DNA from: Atherix ibis
Taxonomy: Eukaryota > Arthropoda > Insecta > Diptera > Athericidae
Reading direction: 5' to 3'
NCBI GenBank assembly: GCA_958298945.1
Contig: OY282607.1
Span: 78,174,868-78,238,867 of the forward strand
DNA length: 64,000 nt
Positions 1-11,954 of the stretch are shown here, one piece after another. The first letter of the stretch is position 1; every line of letters begins with the position of its first letter. A program made the translations under genes and the position numbers. The notes under the pieces are model-generated. The model did no database searches. It saw only the letters and a list, made by a program, of their open reading frames with translations, and had not been told where the DNA came from.

Positions 1-1345
1 ACCTTTGGCCAGCGACTGAAAGTCATATTGTTGAAAGGACTCACGGGCACAGATGGATACAATAGTTTGAACAAAGCTTCCAAAAAAAGCTTACAACCAC
101 CGAATTGACTGAAGCTACTAAAATCTTATTGTAATCGGTGAGCTTTCTAATATTAGCCAATTAATCCATGTAATTTCCAAACTTTCGTCCAAACTGTTAT
201 ACGCAATTCTGTACTAAAAGCACACATTCTATGTAACTGATTTTGCGAGTATATTACTTTCTTTTCTCTCTAAATATTAAATAGTGATTAAAACAAAAAG
301 TTATTGAAAAATAGGAATTTCGGAGCTTTTCTTATTACAATGAAAATGTACGTACAAATTCCATTTTGTTTCTCTTTTTAATATAGAATTTAAGAGAAAA
401 AATATTTTTAATTAAATTACACCCACTGGAGTTATTATCAATTCTCATCGGTTATGAATGAAACTGTGAACTGTGAATTCAAACTCGTGTATTTGGGGAA
501 CGTGACTAAATAACCTTAAAACCAATTAATTCTATTAATAGTATTTTGCGTAAATAAATTCATCAATTGTATATGAACAGAAATACCCTTGAAGAGATGT
601 ACGTATTTGAAAGGAAAAATTTTCCAAAAGCATAAAATATTCGGAAATTTTACAGCACGATTTGATTGATAGTTTAATGGAACTTTTGTACTCTGCTAAG
701 ATTTTTCAATTAAATACTCGCCACCAGATTAAGTAGAACATTATGCGGTAAATTTATTCATTAATTAACTTTACGTAGTGTTATTTATTAGAAATTTTCA
801 TTTGTTTATTATTTTGTTTAATAAGAAACAATTCTTTTATTGTGATTAATATAAATAATAGAGAAATTTTGAGGAAAATTAAAAGAGAAACTTAAACTGG
901 AGTGAATATATATTTTTATTTTAGAGGCAATCAATCTGATTTAATATTAAATCGCAGCCAACTTTTCTACTTACCTCCGGTAAATAACATCCCAAAAAAA
1001 AGTATCCTAAAAGATTTATGTTTCTTTTATTTTTACTTGTCCTTTTATGAAGTTGCGAACATTACCTCAAATCTGCCTTAAATATAATAGCACTATTGTG
1101 ATTCTCGAAAACCGAAAGGTTTTGTATTAAATATTTCGAAAAAGGGATAGTGCCAAGGATTTGTGACCAAATTACAGGAAAAAATGCGGAGACCGTTATT
1201 TTTGTATTGGGCTGGGGTGGTTTTGTCTAAGAAAATAGACACTTTTTTACAACGATTTTATTTTATTCCTAAAAAAGGGAATTTTATCGCCTTCGATCTG
1301 ACGCGAAAAAACCTTTTTCTGGGCCCTGCAAGGATTTTTTTTACA
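1..1345. other. AT-rich intergenic stretch, no gene seen
   Basis: No open frame with recognisable protein similarity and no clear repeat structure was seen here. A short frame begins at 1163 but has low-complexity Phe/Lys content and runs into the mariner end at 1346, so it is treated as chance. Confidence 0.6.
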
Positions 1346-2376
1346 TTAGGTTGTCAAGAAAGTAATTTGGTTTTTTTTTATAAAAATGAAAGACGATTTT
1401 CTTATAGTGAATTAATATTTCATTCAATTAAACGCTTTAACTCATTTAAATTAAACGTTTTACCGTCTAAAAATTTTTGTAGAGACCGGAACAAATGAAG
1501 TGGCTAGGTCTGGAGAGTATGGTAGGTGTGGCAGTATATCCCATCCAAGCTCTAAAAGCTTTTGCCAAGTGGTTAAACTTGTATGTGATTTCGCATTATC
1601 CTGTTGGAACACTATACCTTTCCTATTGAGCAATTCTGGCCTTTTTTCTTTAAGTGAATTATTCAATTTGTCCAACTGATGACAGTACACTTCAGAATAG
1701 ATCGTTGTGTTGCTCGGTAGAAGCTCAAAATGAACGATTCCTTTGAAATCCCACCAAACAGATCGCATAACCTTTTTTTTTGATGAATATTGGCTTTCGA
1801 AGTGCTTTGAGCCGGTTCATCTTTTCTACTCCAGGATCTTTTGCTCTTAACATTGTTGTAGACAACCCATTTCTCGTTCCCAGTGATGATACGCTTTAAA
1901 AATGGATAATTTTTTTGGTGTTTGAGAAGCAAATCATAAACGTCAATGCAACGGCACAAATTTTTTTCCGTAAGAAGATGAGGAACCCTTATGTCGAGCT
2001 TCGAGATTAAAACTAGCCGTTTCATATGATCATGAACGGTCGAATTCGATAAATTTAATCTCTATGCGATCTCATGAGTTGTTATTCGCCGGTTTGCATC
2101 AATATATGCCTTTATTGTGTCTTCATCATCTTCAACTGGCCTTCCAGAATTGGTGTATCTTCGAGATAAAAATTGCCGAAAATGCTCTTTTTCACTTTCC
2201 ATACTTAAAAGGGTATCAACCAAAAACTACTGTGCAGAATCAATCGTAAATCAAGCCTTACTATGTCAGCTGTCAAAATACATATGATTATGTGGCTTGA
2301 GTGTGAAGTTGGTTGTGAAAAAATTCAATTAGGTCCTGTGTTGGGAACTAACAAAATTACTTTCTTGAAAACACAA
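1346..2376 (-). mobile_element. Mariner element, copy 1 (dead)
   Basis: The left end begins TTAGGTTGTCAAGAAAGTAA. The right end, read on the other strand, is a diverged version of it (core TTTCAAGAAAGTAATTTTG), so the element is about 1.03 kb with terminal inverted repeats. The transposase reads on the minus strand in broken pieces (about 2025-1663 and 1768-1460). Visible mariner landmarks are the QQDNA block carrying the second catalytic Asp and the YSPDLA block. Just after YSPDLA the frame jumps, and the stretch that normally carries the third Asp (SDYHLF-like) is missing. Frameshifts and stops make it inactive. The same family occurs at 10130 and 25312. Confidence 0.85.
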
Positions 2377-4388
2377 TATAAAAAACTTGTTATTCGATTG
2401 TCTACCCGCACAAGAGCCCTCAGCTCTGTCCACATTTTCAAAATTTCGATATTGAAAGACTCCCTGAGCGAGGTTTACCTTTTACCGCATCGACGCCCTA
2501 CAAAAATGCATAGAAAAACTTTTACTTTTGGTAAGTAAAAGCCAAACTCACGGGATTCACCAAGCTTAAACAAAATATTTAATAGGGACATCATTGTTGA
2601 AAAATACAACTTCACTTATCACGCTCAGGTAATGCTTAAGATTTTATTATAACTTTAAAAAAATTTACAAAAAATAAGATAAACATTTTTTTTTGAATGC
2701 ATTTATTTAAATTGAAATTGAATTTTTATATTTCTAACAACATTATTTGTTTTTTTATTTTTAATAAAACAATAGTCGAAATATATTTTGAGTATGTGTA
2801 AAAATAATTAATTTCTGCTTAAAATTTAATATTATTAAAGCACAACAAACTTTTATTCATTTAATTAAATTGCAATGATTTGAACAAAGAAATAATTTAT
2901 TATATATTTTTCGTGCGATATTATTATGCAAGTTTAGAATCATTTTCATATATGTTATAGTACATAGAATTGCATGTAAAATACAAATGCATATAATCCA
3001 TCATAAAATATTGGAAAATATTCTTGTGTATAATAATAGTTAATCTTCTTATATGATTTTATTTAATAATTTTAAACATTTCCACATTTTTTTTAGCTAT
3101 AATTATTTTTTTATTATTAAGAATATATATATGTATATATATATTTATTATTATTATTATATTAAGTATGATAATATAATATAACTCGTATTTTTTATTC
3201 ATAAAATAATAAAGGCTTTTTTTCTTCTCACATATTATTTTATACTATTTGTTATAATTCTTCAAAGTTGTTGTTTTATTTTAATTTAATTACGATATTC
3301 CTTATAAATTTAAAACTTATTTGTAATCATTTTTTATTAATTAATTCTATATTCTAACTAACTATTTAATATTATTAATAAAAATATAATATTACCAAAT
3401 AAATAATTAAGCTTTTATTGTATTTAGTTGCTTTATTAAGTATCATATCATTCTTATTAATTTATTATATTATATTTAATTTTGCAAGTCACATGTTTTC
3501 ATAATTTCATTTTTGTCTTTGAACAATATTCTTAATATAAATATTATAGATAATAATAATATGCAATTTACTTACGGTATTTTTTTTTATTATTATTTAA
3601 TTTTTTTTAAATAGATATAATCACTAATAGTAAAATAATAGCAAGACCATCATTGAATATAAAAAATAATTGTGATTTTAATTTCAAATTTTATGAAAAA
3701 ATAAAACTCAACGAGTAGAAAAAATCTGGAAAAAAAATATTTATAACAACATCTTTTTGTGCAGTAATAATTAATTAAATATTTCTTATATTGTTTAATT
3801 ATTATTTAATAGAATTTGGTTAAATAAACTTTCTAAACAATTGAAAAAAATGTGCAAAAACATATATAAATTTGATTAAACTAATATTGAAAATTGAGTT
3901 ATTTGGTTTATTTTTATGTATATTTTTATATGAATTTTTTTTAAAATACAAGAATACAAAATTGAGTTCATTATAAAAAATAAGTACTAATAAAAGAACA
4001 ATTTAACAAATTAAAAAGCAGATTTATAAATTCAGCAATTATATATATATGGTATGTTATATATGACTTTATTAATTTTAAAACGTTTGCTCTGTGCTTA
4101 CAATGGGACTTAAAATATTTTTTAAGACACGTTTTAATTTTAATTATTTAAAAAAAGCTTATTCAATAGAAAATAATATACTGCTCATATATATTTAAAT
4201 AATTGATATATATATAATTGAAAAAGAAGATCATCAATATAATCGGTTCACACTTCTATAACTTTCATTTTGGCTTCAACAATAACACTTTTCGGTAACT
4301 GGAGATAATTTTTAGTTAAAAAAAATGCTCTTCTAATTTTAAATATGAACTATTGTACTATTTATTCAAAATTAATATATAATGTTAG

Positions 4389-5134
4389 GAATGCAGAGCT
4401 TGTATCGGCACCACGTTGAATACCATTTATGTGCCACCTAGTACCAGGTAAATACCATCTTACCTGGTACTCGATACCACAAATTTGTTCGTGTTTTTCC
4501 TATACACCAACCTGGTATGTGCACTTCTTCTATACAACAACCTCTGGTAATTTTACTGATTTTAGCGCCATATTCCCATAATAATACTGCAGCGGAAAAT
4601 AGAGGAGCTAAAACATGACGTTGATTTGTTTGTTTATTATCATTTCAAGTAACATTAGTACTGAAATTAATATCCTAAGCACAACGACACTAAAAGCCAT
4701 TTTGGCGACAAAGGATATTGGGGTATTGAAATTCAAGTAGAAATGAAAAGAAAAAGTGTTTTTTTTAGACTTAACGTATGACCATGCCTAAGTGGGACAC
4801 GACCCCTTGGATGGTAGTCCAGTACGCTAACGACTGTGCGTCGATTTGTTTTTGGTTGCATGTAAGAAGGAAAATGACGTTTTGTTCTTAGTTCATAATG
4901 CAATTTATTTACATTTTTTTTAAAGTGAAAAGTTTGATGTTTCGAACTTTTTTTTATACTGTTCGTAATTTTGAAATATTATTTTCACTTTCTAGCCTAT
5001 TTATATCAAATAAATAGCACAAATTCAATGATAGCAAATCTTTTATTTTCTTAACCGTCAAAAACACAAACCCCAAAACGTCAAACTACACCTTAAACGT
5101 CAAACTATACATTCTACATGGGATCTCTGCATTC
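4389..5134. repeat. Possible miniature inverted-repeat element
   Basis: GAATGCAGAG at 4389-4398 is matched in inverted orientation by CTCTGCATTC at 5125-5134. The enclosed 746 bp are less AT-rich than the surroundings and contain a perfect palindrome at 4441-4470 (11-bp arms starting GTACCAGGTAA, 8-nt loop), as well as repeated CCTGGTA-type words. Nothing is encoded. Ten-base ends can match by chance, so the element call is tentative. Confidence 0.3.
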
Positions 5135-8100
5135 ATGATATTTATTTATAGCAGATGTGTATTCATAGCATAAAGCTTCATAAAATATATTTAAAATTTT
5201 GAATGAATTGAAGCTTTGTTAAAGGTTTGTGAAAAATTCGTAAAGGCGGTTTGGAAAAGATAAACTTTATATACGCTATCACATAGCATAGGTAAAAAGT
5301 AACTTTTAATAAAGCTTCTAAAACTGACTTCTATACGCATAATAAACTAATATTGTATAATAACTTCAACCCTTAGGTAAAATAAGATCTGTTACTATCT
5401 AATAAATCTCATCTTCCTTTAATTGAATTTGATGATAAAATAAAATTCGTATTATTAACGAAAAGCTTAATTTCAGTTTGAATAATTGTTTTGAATTTTA
5501 AGAAATTTGATGTTATTTTTCAATTAAAATTGTTAAGCGCTACTGCAAGACAATTTTTAGAACCGACATATATGTGTGTCCTGAAACTACTGAGACCTTA
5601 ATAAGTACTTATAGTATTTTCTGTAATCGGTTGCCTCGTCTAGTCAGCAAAATATTAATTTATCAGAAATACTAATTATTTTATTTAATCAATAAAATAC
5701 GAAAAATATTTTTATACACAGTCTTAACACAATTATTTTTTACTATACAAAACGACATTACTGTTAAAAGTAGTGAATCCTTTTGGGTAATTTTACTAAA
5801 TATATTAAATAATAAAAACCAAACGAAAGACGTAAAAATAACTTTTGGGCATTTTTTTTTTGTTTTCGTTTACAAATTAACTCCAATTGCACATATTTTT
5901 CTTATAGGCACATTTTTATAAACGAACAAGATTTAAGGTTGTACAAAAAAAATTTCAATTTTCGCTATAAATTTTTTTATAGCGAAATTTTTTACTCCAA
6001 ATTACATAGTTTTTTATTTTTTTATTTATTTTGTTTATATATGTATTTTTCCTTAATATTTTATATTGTAATGAAATTTTTATTTAAATATTATCAATAA
6101 ATAAATAATAAAATTATTTTTTCTATATCTAAGCATTTATCACATTATGTTTTTTTTTTATATGTTTTTCTATGTATGTATGTACGAGAGTAATTTCGTT
6201 TTAAGTTAATTGATTTACTATATATTCGGTTTTTTTTTAATAATTTTATTATAGATATATCGAAATTGTGCAAATATTCGTTTATTTTTGTCAAAAAAAA
6301 AATAAAGTGTGTGCGAAAATTTATTATTAACTTTAAATATTATGAATTTATTAACAACAACCATTGCCGAGTATTTATTTAATTTGAAAACGTTCGTGTC
6401 TCATAAAATACAGAATTTTTTTTATTTTTTCCTTAATTTATAATCGTATTTTATTTAATAATTGTTTTTTGATATCACTTCTAATTTATATATATTGTAT
6501 AAATATATTTTTTATTAATCAATTCGACAATTTTATTTTTATGTAATTTTATGAATTCCAGCACGTTTTATTATTTTATTTTCTAAATGACTAGCTTAAG
6601 CAGTTATTATATAAAATATAATGAAAAACAAAACTATATTCAGATGAATTTGTGAATGAAACTTTAATGAATTTGTGATAAATTTTAAGTAGAATAAAAT
6701 CAATTTTATACCTTATAAATTAAGCATTTGAACGGTTTTGGTTGTGAATACAGTTTTACAATATAAAGGAATGTTTTTTCTTCGAAAATTCTATTTTGCT
6801 ATTACCTTAATGGTGTTTTATTTAATTTTTTTAAATTAAAAATATTATGCATGCACAAATGATAATAATGTAATTTTTCTTCAATGCAATATTAGCGAAA
6901 ATAACATTTAATATGAAATCACAAAATCGATCAGTCAATTTGCTTCTTTTTTTTTAGTTTGTAAAAAAATTATAAATTTCTATTCAATTTTATATAAATC
7001 AAAAAAAATATATAATTTTCATAAAATATTAAATACTAGAACCAACACTTTTACATACTACCACAATATTTAATTGACATACAGACCGTTTAATTGTATT
7101 TAAGTGCATCATTAGAATAAAATATTTATCATAAGATCGTATAATGATCGGATTATCGAAAAATACATAAAATTATTCAAAATTAAATTTATAGTACAAT
7201 ACTTTTTGTTAAGTTTAAAAAAAATGTTTGTTCGAAATTATTGTAGGATTTTAGAGAATCATATTTACTATAATAATTAAATGATTCGAAATTTTTTGCT
7301 GTTATTTTTTAAATGGGCATAAAGAAGAGCTGCATTATCGATGAACACTCGAAATAATTTGACAACTCATTTTGACATTTCGAACTGAATTTTTTAATAT
7401 AAGATTTCTTAAGTTATTAATTATTAGGCAAATTTTTTTTATTTATCTGTGCATACTTGAAAAAATTTATCTTTGCATACTTCTAAACAAATGATTTCTT
7501 TCATACTGCCATTCAGATTTCTGTGTATTCTTACAGCGGATGAAAATTCAATTAGATGCATAATTTTATTATGAAATTTTAAATAATATCCAAGAAGTAA
7601 GTCGGTAAATTAATTAGAAAAAATATATTGTCTCAAATGATTTTTTTTAACGACTCTTCGATGTGGATAGAATATGCTTTCTTTTCTAAAAAATTAATAT
7701 AATAAGTTTTGGCACCTAATGCGTCCATCCACATTGGGGATATTAAAAGAATTTTCAAATTTTCCATTCAATATTTCATATTTCAGAAGCTATTTTAAAT
7801 TATTTTTAATAAAGTGGGGGTTTTTATTATCTGAATAAATAAAGTTTTCTTATTTTTTAAATAAAATTTCTTCAAGTCGTTTTTCTGGATTAAGTGCTGA
7901 AAGGTATGCTTTAAAAAAAAAACTATCACAAAAAAAATCGTAAATTTTAATAAAAGCAATCAAAACTTTGTAAATTCATAACATGCAAAAATAACTTCCC
8001 AAAACAAACTATATTCGTGTTTCGTATTTTATCATCAAATAAAAATGAATTGCGACAGTAATTTTTATAGCGAAACAAATTCATTTATTTTTATATATTT

Positions 8101-9248
8101 TTCACAAATACTAATTAAATAGTATTTTTTTTTCCTATTACTTAAAGTTAATAGATAATATTTCGTATTTGCCATTACAGGAGAATACAAAAAAAGAAAT
8201 CTTTTCGATACTTATAGCATTTTTGTGCGTACTAATTTCGATATGGTTGGTTTTTATAGCAAAAATTTATAGCATTCGCACACGAGTCTTGTTGAATTAT
8301 GTAATTTGATATTAATTTTTTTCTAATACTTCTACTATTGATATATGGAATTGTCTTATATGTACGTATACAAATTATTATATTTGTAGAAGGTTAAAAG
8401 CAAATATTATTTGAATTCTTATTTAAAAATGCTTTGTTTGAATTTTAGAAAATATGTTTTTTTAATTTTAAGCCATTATTATCAAAATTTCGATAAACTG
8501 AAAATTTGCATTTTAATGGACGGATATTCCTAATATAATCAATCGTTGGCTTATATATTTAATATTTTTAATTCTAATAGGTCGTTTTAATTTTTTTATT
8601 TTTTTCTCCATTGCAAGCTATCAAATAGAATATTAAATAATATGGAAATTAAACTACAATATTTGGGAAAAAAATCTTAACTGAGAGAATTTTTTATATT
8701 TAATTAAATCCTAATAAATAAAAGGATAATAATAATCATATTCTGAACTAGTTGCAAGTTTTTTTTTGGCATGCGCGGAATTGTTATTTAATTTGGAATA
8801 ATATATGGAATTATAAAAGCGACAAATATTGAAGAAAAAAAATTACGCCACTTACAAAATATTACAAACTTTTAAAGTCTATCTTTTGGAATTTATATAT
8901 AATTATAGGTATTATTTTATAATAATTTGGAAAAGTAATACTTTCAAAATAAATCTGGACAATATATAAAATAGTTTTGATACGAGACAATTGTTGATAA
9001 ATATCAGATGTTAAATGCAAAGCAGCACATATTTTCATTAAAAATGTTTATTTATTATTGTGTATTCAAATTAAAATATTAAATGTCTATGTCTATATGG
9101 AATTGCCAATTTCGAAAAAAGACGAATGTCTATTTTTCTAAGTAGAAAACGTAAATTCCAAAGGAAATTAGAATGCTTTTTTTCAAATTCATATTTTTAA
9201 ACATCCACTTGAAAGAAAAGTCCAAAATTTTATAAATTCTGCAGAGCT

Positions 9249-9318
9249 GACTATTTTGAAAATGAAATTTTATGGCTTGCATTACTACAAGCCATAAAAT
9301 TTCACTTTTCAAATAGTC
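9249..9318. repeat. Long hairpin: 31-bp arms, 8-nt loop
   Basis: The left arm 9249-9279 (starting GACTATTTTG) and right arm 9288-9318 (ending AAATAGTC) are inverted copies differing only by one inserted and one missing base. The loop is 9280-9287. The geometry is the same as at 45505-45574, although the sequences are unrelated. Confidence 0.85.
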
Positions 9319-10129
9319 CATCTATCAAAAATTGTCTTTCGCCAAAGAAAAGGCATATTTTCGCTTTAAAACTAAGTAAATTGTCCAATATAATACGAGT
9401 ATATATTTTCTAGGCCTGATCTAATTTATTACTTACTATACATAATGAATGACATTAAAATAGGTTTTAATTTATTAAATTAATTTATTATTGTACTAAT
9501 AATGATAGTAATTATAAACAAAAGATTAAAGAATACTAAGAAAATATTAGATAAAATTTGATAATTTTTGCTATTTTTAATACTATTTAAAATATTGTAT
9601 AAAATATAAATTTAAGGCTCATGGCATATATGTGTATGTATTTATTTTTTTGCATACAGGAAAATGTGTGCAATTTATGTGCCATGAACAAGTAATAACC
9701 AATCATTTATTTATTTAAGGATAACAAGTAAATTATGCCACTGATTTAATACAAAAAATATATATATCAAAATACATGAAAATTTATATAAAAACAATTA
9801 AATAAATTTAAGCTAATCTAGTGTATATGCTTATTTAAGAACGTATAAATATAGTTAAATATAATAAAAATAGTTATCAATAGTTTGTTCTTTTTGTTTT
9901 ATTTGTAGTCATAATTTCTATTTTATTTTAATTTTTTTTTTACTATAATAATATGTAGGCAACAACAAAAAAAATGCGTTATTTATTCATAATTTTTATG
10001 AATACTAATTTAAATTGATTTTTTATTGTTAAAATTTTTTTTTGCATTTTACGTTTAAATAATTTATTTTCTCCAATAGTGTACGTGCTAATCTTCTAAA
10101 AGCAGTAGTGAAAATCAAATTTAAATATA

Positions 10130-11135
10130 TTGGGTTGTCCGAAAAGTAATATTATTTTTGCCCAACAGAGGACTTAATTGTATTTTTTCACAACTAACTT
10201 CACACTTAAGCCGCTTAATCATACGTATTTTGACAGCTGACATAGCTTGCTTGTGAACAAATTCGATTGATTCTGCACACTAGTTTTTGCTTGATACCCT
10301 TTTAAATATAAAAAGTGAAAAACTGCATTTTTTTTTACTATAGAAAAGATAAAAATGCTGTTCTAGCAAAGAAAAAAATTATCCGGCATTAGTTGATGCA
10401 AACTGGCGAATAACAACTCGTAAGATCTGAGAGATTAAATTTATCGAATTCGACCGCTCACGATCATTTGAAACGGATAGGTTTAATCTCAACGCTCGAC
10501 ATATTCGGGTTCCTCATCTTCTTACGGAAAAAAATTTGTGCCGTCGCATTGACGTTTGTGATTTGCTTCTCAAACGCCATGAAAATGGTCTATTTTTGAG
10601 CGGATTATCACTGGGAACGGGAAATGGCTTATATACAACAATGTTAAGCATTTCGAAAGCCAATTCAAAGGAATCATTTATTTTGAGCTTCTACCGAGCA
10701 ACACAACGATCAATTCTGAAGTGTACTGTTATCAGTTGGACAAATTGAACGATTCACTTAAAGAAAACAGGCCAGAATTGGTCAATTCCAAGTGTAAGTG
10801 GTTTCGCATTATCATGTTGGAAAACTATACCTTTCCTATTGATCAACTGATAACAGTACAATTCAGAATAGATCCGGTGTTAGTTCCGGTGTGTACAAAA
10901 AATTTTAGACGGTGAAACGTTTAATTCAAATGAGGAGGTCAGAAACTTGAATCAGTTTTTTGCCAGCAAAGAACAAAAATTTTATGAGCGTGGAATCATG
11001 CTACTGCCAGAAAGATGGCAAAGAGTGTTGGATCAGACTGGACAATATTTTATTCAATAAAATATTAAGCCACTATAAAATAATCGTTTTTTATTTTTGT
11101 AAAAAAAAACCGAAATTACTTCCCGGACAACCCAA
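10130..11135 (+). mobile_element. Mariner element, copy 2 (dead, internally inverted)
   Basis: It starts TTGGGTTGTCCGAAAAGTAA just after a TA at 10128-10129 and ends in the inverted counterpart (ACTTCCCGGACAACCCAA) at 11135, about 1.0 kb in all. Sense-strand transposase pieces include CRRIDVCDLLLKRHENG near 10540, a KLNDSLKENRPELVN segment near 10745, and a C-terminal piece ending LLPERWQRVLDQTGQYF near 11060. From about 10785 to 10874 the sequence is the antisense of the transposase, including an inverted copy of 10708-10738. The coding region is therefore rearranged as well as frameshifted. It is the same family as the copies at 1346 and 25312. Confidence 0.85.
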
Positions 11136-11954
11136 CAGTATGGACATCATGAGTCCAGATAGTTTTTATACAGTAATACTTTCCAAAAATTAAACTTTAA
11201 GTATTACAATTTAGTAATTTAATTATGCAATTTTGCTATATTTATGACATGCAGACTGATAAGGTACTCCATAGAAATGAGAACTCAATAGTAATCCGTG
11301 GATGCAATTAGCAATGAATCTTGCTTTAGAAGAATTAACTGTACAATTATGGCAATACTTCGTTAATGCTAAAGTTTCCATTTATAAAGCAAATTTTAAT
11401 CAGAAAGAAAATAATCTGAATAAATAACGCAAAAACAATCAATCTACCTCAATAATAATAAAAAACAATAAATAAATTTCAAATGAAAAAAATATCACAA
11501 TACAAAAAAATGACTGAAAAAAAAATAAAATTAAATTTTATTGACAGTAATTTTATTTGTTTTTAAAAAGAAAAATAAAAAATAAATTATTGATTTTGTA
11601 TCACTTAATAGGGTATGAAATAAGTAAAAATTAAAAAAGTGGTTTATTAATCTATGCTTGTATGGATGTGTATCAACTCTAAATGGATACTAAAATAAAT
11701 TCTTCTATATATACGAGTATCTATCTAAATTACTACACTATACTATAAATTTTGGAGTAGAAAAAATGGGAAAGAATTGATAGACACTAAAAAAAAATAT
11801 ACATTTCAGCGTTAAAGAAAATCGAATTTGAATAAGATTTGTTGACTGATTATTTATGCAGAATGGATAATATTGTATATGTACTCGCCTTTTTGTCTGG
11901 AAACAGACTCGATAGGGAATCGATTATCCTTTTTAAGGGTGCCTATCAGATTTA
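11136..11954. other. AT-rich 3' flank of the TTLL5-type gene
   Basis: No coding frame seen. The minus-strand gene ends at 11955 with two adjacent stop codons (AGG TAA TAA), which also form an AATAAA-like word. Part of this stretch is probably its 3' untranslated region, but the poly(A) site cannot be fixed from sequence. Confidence 0.5.

Larger units (their letters stand above)
2377..10129. other. Long AT-rich intergenic region
   Basis: Nearly 8 kb of very AT-rich DNA with no open frame that looks coding on either strand. Two local structures inside it are listed separately: a possible small inverted-repeat element at 4389-5134 and a long hairpin at 9249-9318. Everything else appears to be unstructured A/T runs. 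Confidence 0.6.
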
